From the NCBI RefSeq assembly GCF_027921745.1, contig NC_079238.1, forward strand, positions 4,774,001-4,838,000: DNA of 64,000 nt, given 5' to 3'. How positions within the stretch are numbered: position 1 is the stretch's first letter; every line of letters starts with the position of its first letter. A program made the position numbers and the translations under genes. This DNA comes from Schizosaccharomyces osmophilus. Its lineage: Eukaryota > Ascomycota > Schizosaccharomycetes > Schizosaccharomycetales > Schizosaccharomycetaceae. Of this stretch, positions 33,701 to 42,311 are shown piece by piece. The notes beneath the pieces are model-generated. The model made no database searches and was not told where the DNA came from. It was given only the letters and a program-made list of their open reading frames with translations.

Positions 33701-35658
33701 ATAATGCTGATTTGCATCTCCAGTCCTGTGCTGACAGCACTCAACTATTTTTCCAAATTATTTCTGATTGTTCCACTCCGAAGAATGATAATCAGGTTAA
33801 AGATTACTTAGTATCTCCAAATCCCAGTTACACGGATTTGCTTAGAGAAGTGGACACGGAATTTTTTGCTGATATTGTAAACCTCAGAAGTTTGAGATCG
33901 TCAGATACGGATATTTCGGTTAGCAATCAAACTCTAGACATCGTCAACGACTACTATACTTCTTCTGTTAGTTCAGAAGATAAGTCATCTCAGTCAGCAG
34001 CTTCAAGGGATTCTTCTCAAAGTGAAATCTTATCAGATGATTATGATGATCTTAACTTTTCTGATGAAGAAGCTTTAGCATCTGAAGATAACTTGAAACA
34101 GGATATCGAGCTTATTGAGGATCATTTTTTAAGTCAAGGATCAATAGAGCATCCTAACCATGATGGCGAGGTTAATGAGTACGATATGAAGCTTGTAATA
34201 TCCAATGTTCGTGTCAGTTGGGAATTATACGATGGATACGATTGGAATTCGACCAGACATATTATTTCTGAAGCTATCGAGACTTTTTTACAGAATAGTA
34301 AAACGAAAAACAAGGATGGAGGTAAGACTCATGTTTTTGAAAGTATATGTCTCGAAGGATTTTCTCAAATTGAAAAAATATATTTCGACAAAATTGCCGA
34401 AGCTATTGACGTGAATTATCGAACGGAATCTTTATCTAAATATGAAAGGCAGCACATTTTGCGATTAGGTCGCTCGAATAGCAACAAAGTAATGATCGAG
34501 ATAATTGGATTAATGGGGAGTTTTACATCCTTACGCGGGGAAAAAGTTTCAAACGATGTTTTAAGTGAACTGGAACTTGGTATCAAAGATTTGACTATTT
34601 ATGATCATTTGCTTTCGTCAACCTGGAATAAGTTTTTTAGTCGTGATACTAGATCGCCATCATCGAAAAATAGGAACCATCACATGAATATTAGATTTGC
34701 TACAGTACGCCCTTTACCAGAATTAATGAATAACGAGTTACGGGTGGAAATCGGAATCTTACCTTCAAAGATGTATATAGATCAAGATACGCTGGATTTT
34801 ATAATTCGCTTTTTTACGTTCAAACCAGAAGTTCCGACGGAAACAGATGTTTCCACTACAGACCTTCCATTTTTCCAGTCTATATGTGTGCATGCTACAC
34901 ATTTCACGGTTGATTATAAGTTCAAAAATCCTAATCCTGCGGGAATAAAAAGTGGAAGATTACCCGATTTTGGAAACTTTCTTGTAGTTCAAGGCTCGGA
35001 AGTTTTTTTAAGGCAATTACAAATTTACGGTCTGTCTGGGATCGAGGAATTTTTGCATGCTCTTTTGACTGTTTGGTTCCAGGATATACGTAACAGTCAA
35101 TTGCAGAAGGTGCTTAATGGACTAGTCCCAATTCGAACACTATTCACAGTCGGAAGTGGAGTGAAAGATATATTTGTGTCTCCTGTGAAAGGTTTACAAA
35201 AAAAGCGCTCAATGAGAAGATTCCGGCATGGAGTGTTAAAATTTACTGGAAAATATATGAACGACCTTTTATCATTTAATGCACAAGGAATGACAGGCAC
35301 GCATGCGTTGTTGAAGCAAGTTGAGGAATACCTGCAATCCTCGAGAGAATTGCGATCAAGAAGATTTAGTTATTATGCAAATCAGCCGGAATCGTTGGAG
35401 CAAGGACTGCTAGAGGGTTATCATGGCTTTCGACAAGGCTTGGTCGGAGCAAGAACAACGTTACAATCTATTCCCGGCGAAGCATCTCAAAGTGCGAGTC
35501 TAGGTAGCGCTGCCCAAGTAGTAAGCAAGAAAATGCCATTAGCTATGTTGAAGCCCATGGTTGGAGCCACTGAGGCAGTTTCAAAAACCTTGTGGGGTTT
35601 GTCTAATTCGTTACAACCTCAGCGCAGGCATAACCTTCGAGAAAAATACAAGAGGTAA
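30760..35658 (+). CDS. atg2: Autophagy lipid-transfer protein Atg2
   Basis: An uninterrupted 1632-codon frame. The N-terminus (MRLPSWLKNSSSWLWSAALS, then RLLAFALQKLIGSILQEDV) and following beta strands match the chorein-N module of bridge-like lipid transfer proteins (Vps13/Atg2). The middle is a long succession of beta-rich repeats. An acidic/Ser-rich linker lies near residues 1070-1130. The C-terminal quarter (about 1430-1632) is amphipathic and helical, with repeated GATEAVSKTLWGLSNSL-like segments typical of the ATG2 C-terminal region. Atg2 moves phospholipids from ER to the growing phagophore with Atg9 and Atg18. Its length is close to the S. pombe protein. Confidence 0.95.
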   Translation: MRLPSWLKNSSSWLWSAALSGAVQRRLLAFALQKLIGSILQEDVRPEDIQLLFSKGVLVLSNLQLNCEFLNAVIPFPTIRVVKGIVRKLVLHVNLTDLVNLNVELEVQGLALDVTLIQTGEYMDSTIYQDASSQLDILDNVVDYMNKTASQDFEEEVRSEGLDDEIPDNSRNLLDNILQKCLASTSVIVEHLKLALKPSHYPTALEMSIDFINFSSFNNSSLSRLLNISGIVLSMVKQDNDSGIRNSSSSGGLAHSLSSSASSAMEDARSFFTPESETSESPTMYVSSAKEIAPSDPSLNPDESKETDRAIFFRSTGEFRCVFSIEVSTLLVIEAHVPPCVFDLSPQVCAFLLYLFRLFSDSSNFSNMGSDAAKSPFDNVQLDIHVSSFKVNVHCRLPDTVDCLTAADILDQLHWAPENSSNLEMHFNQIQISNDNHDLNDLFMTFSNFGIFMDDSPLISFDKAMHSSCSISFHMENLQSTITLRMSSGEISLPFEKFINIKEFFVTFFKDFAMLQNYFLGFTEISRRQDAYQSSNSLNVKSKGPTIEVIVLLDRFQFQLTKRRSEQLTTCFSIAASHLQLTRKSLGTFSSVLVFSKNISFDMENYSAAEYPWKSISSETVLRISNGIFETHAISGLPAFNVFVQQDEFYHPKFQKLANKSACHENHFYVAFDGLHLAINKEVIESFKSLIEDISAAFSNPVTPKNRVQPDFRNFLKIRIRDFSLRSSHEDGNSLLLKSDRIKHYMSWVGAELISLDSRTYNLSAYYSTRFFKDRPLLSVVRNFKNGEKYILNLSLTFFFQNHIGSTNELQASVIDLGYEHYIADFWLTNFLKTYFPQDPEVPFLEFPRFPYSINLTVSDCILGLNPSTMESKLLMHLKALEIQVGAILLETTINIKAFTSEAFLYIINKLNEDVMSEKKPLFQEELWKSDAKLSQMAADVTIGFVIQSLGYIELARISGLNTEVTVRINNGDLATYINLNNADLHLQSCADSTQLFFQIISDCSTPKNDNQVKDYLVSPNPSYTDLLREVDTEFFADIVNLRSLRSSDTDISVSNQTLDIVNDYYTSSVSSEDKSSQSAASRDSSQSEILSDDYDDLNFSDEEALASEDNLKQDIELIEDHFLSQGSIEHPNHDGEVNEYDMKLVISNVRVSWELYDGYDWNSTRHIISEAIETFLQNSKTKNKDGGKTHVFESICLEGFSQIEKIYFDKIAEAIDVNYRTESLSKYERQHILRLGRSNSNKVMIEIIGLMGSFTSLRGEKVSNDVLSELELGIKDLTIYDHLLSSTWNKFFSRDTRSPSSKNRNHHMNIRFATVRPLPELMNNELRVEIGILPSKMYIDQDTLDFIIRFFTFKPEVPTETDVSTTDLPFFQSICVHATHFTVDYKFKNPNPAGIKSGRLPDFGNFLVVQGSEVFLRQLQIYGLSGIEEFLHALLTVWFQDIRNSQLQKVLNGLVPIRTLFTVGSGVKDIFVSPVKGLQKKRSMRRFRHGVLKFTGKYMNDLLSFNAQGMTGTHALLKQVEEYLQSSRELRSRRFSYYANQPESLEQGLLEGYHGFRQGLVGARTTLQSIPGEASQSASLGSAAQVVSKKMPLAMLKPMVGATEAVSKTLWGLSNSLQPQRRHNLREKYKR

Positions 35659-36148
35659 GTTTTCCAAAGGTTAAGGTTTTTTAATCCAAAGACTTGTTTT
35701 TTCAATTACACATTCGACGTGGGCTTTCTTAGCACAAGAAGTGAAAGCATGGAATGTTATTCTTTATCTTTAAAAACGAACGTTGCACTACTAAATTATT
35801 ATGATTGAAGACTGCTGACTTGGTAGTATGATAATCTTCTATTTTAATTGTTTATGATTAATCCCGGAACCACTTGGGGTCATTTGTAGAATATGAGCTT
35901 TTATGAGAACTCAAATTCGATTGTAGACTGCCAGAGCAAAACGGGCAATTATTTAATGAATCTTTATTTTAATGAATAATCGTTGTTTATGGAAAACTAA
36001 AAACTACTTCTTTGTCACTGAGTGGATCTTTTGATTTGCAAGTAAGGTATTAGTACTTTGTAAAGAACATAGTAATCTTAATACTATCATCATGCATTGT
36101 TTATTGAACTGTCGAAAAGGTTAGAGAAAAAAAAAGTACGGTTGTCGA
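35659..36148. other. Intergenic between atg2 and tRNA-Gln(CTG)
   Basis: atg2 3' UTR followed by AT-rich sequence. Nothing else supported. Together with the tRNA it marks a gene-order junction relative to S. pombe. Confidence 0.5.
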
Positions 36149-36220
36149 AGGTCGTACTGGGAATCGAACCCAGGTCTCGAGAATCAGAATCTCATGTGCT
36201 AGCCACTACACCATACAACC
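36149..36220 (-). tRNA. tRNA-Gln(CTG), distal copy
   Basis: Identical over 72 nt to the copy at 12933-13004, with CTG anticodon. It also shares the 14-nt 3' trailer TTCGACAACCGTAC and following T-run, while the 5' flank differs. Confidence 0.97.
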
Positions 36221-36480
36221 GTAGCTTGTCTACTTTAGAGATAATATACTCAATATATGTTTTGTTTAACAAGACATAGCTCGATGCTACACATATTTAC
36301 CACATATTAAGATAAGCATGACTATAGTATAAAATGTTCGTACAGCATTTTGCAAAAAAATTTTAAGCACAAGTCTACAGGACTACAATTTACTTCTCTT
36401 CTATAATTATATCCCGCATCGCGCGTAATTTACAACTCAATTCATGAATGTAAGTAACTGGAAATAATTGTCTACTAAGC

Positions 36481-36877
36481 TTAGACTTCGACCATTTCAC
36501 GAAGACGGCGAATAGTGGAGCGAGCACTAGTGGCAGCAGGAGTAGTGACAGTCCAAGCACCACCGGCCATAGCCTTACCACAAGCCTTACCGTGGCAGTT
36601 CCAGATGCCTATATATGTGTTAGTTGTTGTTTCCTCTAGGAAATTGTTTTAATTCAACCACGGCATCCGATTCAAAACAATGGTAAGCAGATTCGAATAG
36701 CCATGAGAAGGTTTACATACCAGCAGCAGAGCGTTTCACAGTGTTACGACCGCAGAAAGGGCATTGATAACGAGCATGTTGCTGAACCTCAATCTTGCGG
36801 ACGTCACGACGCAAAGAAGCACCATAACGAACGCCATATTTACCGGTCACACCAACCTTTTTAGTTCTCTTCGTCAT
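36481..36877 (-). CDS. rpl43: 60S ribosomal protein eL43 (L37Ae)
   Basis: Two exons, 36877-36721 and 36608-36481, giving 94 residues. It begins [20 protein letters not shown] and ends [12 protein letters not shown]. The intron (112 nt, donor GTATGT) splits the glycine codon of SAAGIWNC. A zinc ribbon is formed by CPFC and C-H-G-K-A-C. eL43 is a core 60S protein at the tRNA exit side. A perfect HomolD box sits 64 nt upstream. The position beside atb2 corresponds to S. pombe rpl4301; whether a paralogue (rpl4302) exists elsewhere cannot be seen here. Confidence 0.97.
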
Positions 36878-37658
36878 CTTAGATGGATGTTTTGCGTTGG
36901 GTGAGTTTTCTGAAAGCTTGCAATTCTGGAATATGCAAAGTGTGACTGTTTTTTCTACAGTCAAAATTTCTTTACAGGTGACGATGTTACTCAAATAAAC
37001 AACGAATAAAAACTTGTGTCCAATTGCTTACGTGCTACTATGTAATATGCGCATATTGAAATGAATGAATGGAAAAGAAAGGTTGGAATTTTGAAACACT
37101 TTTCATTTTAAAGGAAAATATGGGTTTCAATTCTATGTGCTAAGAAAGGTTTCAACAGAAAGCAAAAACGATCCAGGCAATGTCTTGAATACCATTTGTT
37201 AGACTAATAGCAAGATCACAAAGAATGATTACTATGGTTGTGCTTTTGTAAAGAGCCATGAGACAAAAGAGAAGGAGTTGATGGATTACAATACATAGGA
37301 ACCCGAACCAACTAATAAAAAAGGAAGGAAATACATAGAGACATTGTTTCTGTGCAAAGCAATCTTTGCATCGTACAAACAAGCAATGATTGAATTTTAA
37401 AGGAGTGGAAATTCTCGAACATCTAGTGACCACGAACAATCCTTCAATAAGTAGGTCTGTGCGAGTCAAACCACTTAGCAAAACTTTTAGGGGAATACCA
37501 ACGGTGAATAGAAAAAAATAAATGTAAATATGTATGGGAAAAAATGAACGGACATAGACAGCGTTTAGATACAACTTTTCTTTTTTTGCTTGTTTTTTTG
37601 CTTATTAAAAAAGACAGACAATATAAAGGATAAATAATACAGAGGTTCATCGTTACGA
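36878..37658. other. Intergenic between atb2 and rpl43
   Basis: Holds the rpl43 promoter with HomolD and a long atb2 3' region. A 140-codon minus frame at 37152-37574 is hydrophobic and AT-driven and lies in the expected atb2 3' UTR; not called. Confidence 0.5.
36941..36948 (-). promoter_or_regulatory. HomolD box of rpl43
   Basis: TGTGACTG on the plus strand is CAGTCACA read toward rpl43, the exact fission yeast HomolD core that replaces TATA in ribosomal protein promoters (bound by Rrn7). It lies 64 nt upstream of the ATG. Confidence 0.85.
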
Positions 37659-39008
37659 TCAGTATTCCTCTTCCATGTAGTCAGCCTCCATCGAGTCCTG
37701 GCCAACTTCCTCATAATCACGTTCTAAAGCAGCAAGATCTTCACGTGCCTCAGAAAATTCACCTTCTTCCATACCTTCACCGACGTACCAGTGAACGAAA
37801 GCACGCTTGCTATACATAAGATCGAACTTGTGGTCCAAACGAGACCAGGCCTCAGCTATAGAAGTAGTGTTAGAAAGCATGCAAACAGCTCTGTCAACCT
37901 TTGCAATGTCACTTCCTTCAATATGTTGAGGAGGACGATCACAAATACCAATTTTAAAGCCGGTTGGACACCAGTCAACAAATTGAATGGTGCGCTTAGC
38001 CTTGATGCTCGTAACAGCAGATTGAACATCACGAGGAATTACATCACCACGGTAAAGCAAGCAAGTGGCCATGTAACGACCGGCACGAGGATCACACTTG
38101 ACCATTTGGTTGTAAGGTTCGAAGCATTGATTGGTAATATCTTGGACGGAGTGAGATTCGTGATAGGCCTTGACAGCGCTCACGATAGGGGCATAGGTGA
38201 CTAGTGGAAAATGAATTCGGGGATAAGGGACCAAGTTGGTTTGAAATTCAGCTAAATCGACGTTCAAGCTGCCTTCGAAGCGAAGAGAGGCTGTGATAGA
38301 AGATACGACTTGAGCAATCAAGCGATTCAAGTTCTCGTATGAAGGGCGCTCAATGTCGAGGTTTCTACGACAAATATCATAGCAAGACTCGTTGTCAACC
38401 ATGAAGGTACAGTCTGCCAAATCGAGGGTAGCATGAGTCGTCAAGACAGAATTGTAAGGCTCCACGACGGATGTACTTACTTGAGGAGCTGGGTATACTG
38501 AGAACTGAAGCTTAGACTTTTTGGTATATTCCATGGCCAAACGCTCGAGCAAAAGGGCTCCAAAGCCAGAACCAGTACCACCACCGAAAGAATGAAAAAC
38601 GAGGAAACCTTGGAGACCAGAGCAGTTGTCTGCGATACGACGGACTTTCTCGGTCACTTCATCTACCATTTCCTTTCCGACAGTGTAATGACCACGGGCA
38701 TAGTTATTGGAAGCGTCTTCCTTACCAGTAATTAATTGTTCAGGATGGAAAAGGTCCCGGTAGGGTCCAGTGCGCACTTCATCAATCACGTTGGGCTCCA
38801 AATCAACATAAATACTTCTAGGAATGTATTTTCCTTGACCTGTTTCTGTAAAGAAGGTAGAAAACCCATTGTCTTGGCTATCTGGGTTAGCTTCTGGAGC
38901 CATATAACCGTCTGGTTGGATTCCATGTTCCAAACAGTAAAGCTCCCAGCAAGCATTACCAATCTGAGTTCCTGCCTGACCAACGTGAATGGAAATGATC
39001 TCTCTCAT
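37659..39008 (-). CDS. atb2: Alpha-tubulin (Atb2 type, intronless)
   Basis: 449 codons in one exon, the standard alpha-tubulin length. It starts [20 protein letters not shown]. The tubulin signature GGGTGSG lies near residue 145, and [17 protein letters not shown] contains the alpha-tubulin catalytic-loop Glu region. It ends [10 protein letters not shown] with the C-terminal tyrosine. Fission yeast has two alpha-tubulins; nda2 carries an intron and atb2 does not, and rpl4301 and brx1 flank atb2 in S. pombe, so this is called atb2. It forms the microtubule heterodimer with beta-tubulin. A 17-bp hairpin begins 40 nt upstream of the start. Confidence 0.96.
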   Translation of the reverse strand: MREIISIHVGQAGTQIGNACWELYCLEHGIQPDGYMAPEANPDSQDNGFSTFFTETGQGKYIPRSIYVDLEPNVIDEVRTGPYRDLFHPEQLITGKEDASNNYARGHYTVGKEMVDEVTEKVRRIADNCSGLQGFLVFHSFGGGTGSGFGALLLERLAMEYTKKSKLQFSVYPAPQVSTSVVEPYNSVLTTHATLDLADCTFMVDNESCYDICRRNLDIERPSYENLNRLIAQVVSSITASLRFEGSLNVDLAEFQTNLVPYPRIHFPLVTYAPIVSAVKAYHESHSVQDITNQCFEPYNQMVKCDPRAGRYMATCLLYRGDVIPRDVQSAVTSIKAKRTIQFVDWCPTGFKIGICDRPPQHIEGSDIAKVDRAVCMLSNTTSIAEAWSRLDHKFDLMYSKRAFVHWYVGEGMEEGEFSEAREDLAALERDYEEVGQDSMEADYMEEEY

Positions 39009-39798
39009 CTCGTCTGTCTTCTGGGGTATTCTAACTGAATGCTAAAATGTTTGGTTTATGGCAGGTTTGCTGCTGTCATAAACCAAACAATGCCAAAATA
39101 GAGATGTCTATCATATTGCGGTATAGTCTCCAGCGAAATGCGCCAGTATCCATAGTAAACAAAAGGAATATATTATATTTGTGTCGGAAACTAGAATTGT
39201 TATCCTTATTTAAAGTCTGAAACTTTGTAAGAAGTCTTTGAAACTTGAAACTTGCAGATGGAAACAAAAAATTTGGGATATTTGGCTAAAAAGCACAATC
39301 CTAAGACTTCATGGACGCGACCAAACAAGAAGCAATTTCCCCTTAAGCTAAGTCCAGCTTTTTTATAGTTACAAGGCCATCTTTGGGATGATTTTTTTAT
39401 TTCTGGTCTTGTTTACTAAGCGACTAGTATACAGCACGAAAACCATTATAAAGACAAATGGTATATTACGGTAAAAATAATAGCGTACGGGTTAAGTTAC
39501 GAAAAGGGGACTAACGAAAGATAGCATCTGTCGTTAATTTCAACAAATTTGCATTTCCTAGAGAAAGAAAGTAAACTGGAACGTAAAAGCCTGCTCTACA
39601 GAATTGGCTCCTTTACTTGAGTATTTATATTTTCAAGCTTCTTATTCGGGTTGAAATTTTTTTTGTTTGTTACTATTTTTTGTCCGGTTGAATTTGACTT
39701 TGATTTGACCTTTTAAGAACGATTTTCTTCTTTTCTGTCCATTCCTTTGCCAAGGAAACAAGAACATATTTTTATAACAAAACTTTCATTAATTGAAT
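39009..39798. other. Divergent promoter region atb2 / brx1
   Basis: About 790 nt between two head-to-head genes. It contains the hairpin at 39048-39089 near atb2 and pyrimidine-rich sequence near brx1. No supported ORF. Confidence 0.55.
39048..39089. repeat. 17-bp inverted repeat upstream of atb2
   Basis: Arms TGTTTGGTTTATG (39048-39060) and CATAAACCAAACA (39077-39089) are perfectly complementary. The stem extends inward by GCAG/CTGT-C pairing (39061-39064 with 39073-39076, one G-T wobble), leaving an 8-nt loop. It begins 40 nt upstream of the atb2 ATG, so it may lie in the 5' UTR. Confidence 0.9.
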
Positions 39799-40680
39799 AT
39801 GAGTACCATTTATAAGCTTAAAACCAACGCATCTCGTGCTGGAGACGAAGAAGAAGAAGATGCCCATGCACCTGTCGTTACTACTAGAAAGCACTCTGAA
39901 GGCTTTGTTCCCGTTAAGCAAAAGGTCCTGATCCTGTCATCTCGTGGTGTAACTTATCGTCAACGCCATTTGCTTACAGATCTGATTAATATGATGCCAC
40001 ACACGAAGAAGGACAGCAAGTTCGAGTCTAAGGACCGTCTGTACGAGCTCAATGAGCTTGCTGACCTTTACAACTGTAACAATATCTACTTTTTTGAATC
40101 TCGTCGTCGCGAGGATCTTTATTTGCACATTGCGCGTGCTCCTAACGGACCTACTGTTAAATTTCACATCGAAAACTTGCATACAATGGACGAACTAAAC
40201 ATGACAGGAAATGCTTTGAAGGGTTCCCGTCCTATTCTCTCTTTTGACAAAACATTTGACTCTGCTCCTCATTTGAAGATTGTCAAAGAGCTTCTGCAAC
40301 AAACCCTTGGTATTCCAAAGGGTGCTCGTCGTAGCAAACCTTTCATTGACCGTGTTTGTACACTCACTGTTGCTGACAACAAGATTTGGTTCAGAAACTA
40401 CGAAATTCGCCAAAATGAGGATTCAGAGAAAGATCCTGTTACCTTGTTTGAAATTGGTCCTCGTTTTGTCATGACCATTATCAACATTATTGAAGGATCC
40501 TTCGGCGGTCCCGTTATCTTCAAAAATGACACCTTCGTCAGTGCAACCATGGCTCGTGCAGCTCTTCGTAAACAAACTGCTCAGCGCTATGTCAATCGTC
40601 AAGAAAACAAACTTGAGCACGCTGTTCGTGTCAAGCAAAATGAATACCCAGAAGATCCTTTGGAGAAGGTGTTTGCATAA
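39799..40680 (+). CDS. brx1: 60S ribosome assembly factor Brx1 (Brix domain)
   Basis: 293 codons from the ATG at 39799; two further upstream codons depend on a TTG and are excluded. The Brix domain (about residues 40-235) contains VLILSSRGVTYRQRHLLTDL, then LHIARAPNGPTVKFHI and the central LGIPKGARRSKPFIDRV. The tail is basic and charged (AALRKQTAQRYVNRQENK). Brx1 works with Ebp2 in early pre-60S particles. The S. pombe orthologue is of near-equal length and lies between atb2 and tsf1, as here. Confidence 0.96.
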   Translation: MSTIYKLKTNASRAGDEEEEDAHAPVVTTRKHSEGFVPVKQKVLILSSRGVTYRQRHLLTDLINMMPHTKKDSKFESKDRLYELNELADLYNCNNIYFFESRRREDLYLHIARAPNGPTVKFHIENLHTMDELNMTGNALKGSRPILSFDKTFDSAPHLKIVKELLQQTLGIPKGARRSKPFIDRVCTLTVADNKIWFRNYEIRQNEDSEKDPVTLFEIGPRFVMTIINIIEGSFGGPVIFKNDTFVSATMARAALRKQTAQRYVNRQENKLEHAVRVKQNEYPEDPLEKVFA

Positions 40681-40914
40681 TTTTAATTTCAATAACCTTA
40701 CTTTAAAATTCGGGAAACAGATTTATGGTTATTATATAGGTATAAGTACAATAGTCAGGTAAAAAAATAAAAAAATTTGGGTTTGAAGGTTGGCCATAAT
40801 CGATATTTTTAAAGGCTATAGTATTATAAAAATTTAAAGGTAGTAGCTGTTGTAATTTAAAGAGTGAGAGGAGATAAACAAAAAGTTTGTATGCAAAGTC
40901 ACTTAAATAGCTAT

Positions 40915-41805
40915 TTAAGAAGTACCGCGTTCCCAACGGATCCAATTTAAAATACTGCCGCCATTTAATAATTCCTGAATAGTCTTGGGCGACTGAGAAA
41001 TAGAAGGCAAAGATAGAAGCTCGTCGGTAGACTCCGGTGCTTGGGCAACAATTTCTTTTGCAACCAAGCCTGCTATTTCAGAATACTTATCTGATGCTTG
41101 TCGAACGAGTGCCATAGAAGCAATTCGTCCCAGTTGAGTAGAAGCTGTAGCTGTTGCTCCATGGGCATAAATGCCGATACGTGAATTGGGTTGTAAGGCA
41201 TTGAAGCCAAGGATTCTGTTAATGGTTACCTTTTCTCCAGTTAAAGACGTTGCTTTCAGCAAATAATCATTTAAAGTTCCGACGCTGCTATCCGACGCGG
41301 CAGAGTCTGTAGGGAGCGCCAAAGTCTTGTTTTGAAATATTGTGTTATAATTGGAATCATTCAAGAAAATGGTAGCTTCAGTCGATGGAATATGAGGAAG
41401 AAGAGAAGATGCAATAGTTCTAGAGAACTCTTGAAAAGATGCTGTTTGACTCACAAAATCAGATTCACAATTAACTTCGACCATAATTGCTTTCCTTCGA
41501 TCGGCTGACACACATTGAGAAATCCATCCTTGCTTAGCGATACGGTCTTTTGTTTTTTCTGCAATCTTTCCTCCGCGTTGCTGAATTTTCTTTGAGAGAA
41601 TCTCTCTTGCTTTTTCAAGGTTTCCGACACCTGCTTCTTCAACAGCCTGTTTTATTATATCTATAGAAGCAGTGTTTTCCATTCTGAGGGTTTTTATATT
41701 ACTCATTTTACCGCTCATCTTGCTGTATCCTCGCAGACGCATACCAGCTACAAAAGGTCTCTGAATCGCGCTAAGACGCTGGCGCATGATATTTAATCTT
41801 AACAT
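40915..41805 (-). CDS. tsf1: Mitochondrial translation elongation factor EF-Ts
   Basis: 296 codons. The first 30 residues are Arg-rich and lack acids (MLRLNIMRQRLSAIQRPFVA), a likely mitochondrial presequence. A UBA-like helix pair (IDIIKQAVEEAGVGNLEKAR, ILSKKIQQRGGKIAEK) is followed by the EF-Ts core signature VEVNCESDFVSQTASF. It exchanges GDP on mitochondrial EF-Tu. It lies tail-to-tail with brx1, with 234 nt between stops, and head-to-head with gcd10. Confidence 0.95.
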   Translation of the reverse strand: MLRLNIMRQRLSAIQRPFVAGMRLRGYSKMSGKMSNIKTLRMENTASIDIIKQAVEEAGVGNLEKAREILSKKIQQRGGKIAEKTKDRIAKQGWISQCVSADRRKAIMVEVNCESDFVSQTASFQEFSRTIASSLLPHIPSTEATIFLNDSNYNTIFQNKTLALPTDSAASDSSVGTLNDYLLKATSLTGEKVTINRILGFNALQPNSRIGIYAHGATATASTQLGRIASMALVRQASDKYSEIAGLVAKEIVAQAPESTDELLSLPSISQSPKTIQELLNGGSILNWIRWERGTS

Positions 41806-42311
41806 TTTTTATAGTGTCTATATAATAGAAAGAAGGACGGAAAGAGGATATCCAAGAAAGAGGTTGACACGGTGAGGTATAGGAAAGAATGCACAGGTGC
41901 AAGGACGAAGATAATGAGTCAAATGCTTTCCTTGAAAAAAGAAGTACTTCTACCTAAAATTAGATTAAATCTTTGGTTACAAAACATAAAATGAAAATAA
42001 TCGGTGTTTGACTGACTTTCAGACTACACATCTATCCACACTGCTCTATACGAGTTTGGAAGCCAAACTTTCCTTTTATTATAGAAAAAAAAGAGTAAAG
42101 TATAGTAGTTTAGTGTAAGGCCATCCTTTTTACTTCCTACCGACGCCGATAGCAATTGAGACTTTGCTGATTCACTCTCCTGCTCTTTCGAATCATAACA
42201 GAAAAATAATTTTAAATTCGAAACAAACATTAAGAAAGATTCTAAACCATTTATTTTTCGGTGTACAAAGGGTTAGCAATCCAAAGGTTTTTTTTTTCTG
42301 CCAAGAGCAAC
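41806..42311. other. Divergent promoter region tsf1 / gcd10
   Basis: About 500 nt with T-runs near gcd10. No supported gene. Confidence 0.5.

Noticed and set aside
37152-37574. 140-codon hydrophobic minus frame 3' of atb2
   Set aside because: Phe/Leu/Ile-rich composition expected from T-rich 3' UTR sequence; lies directly after the atb2 stop.
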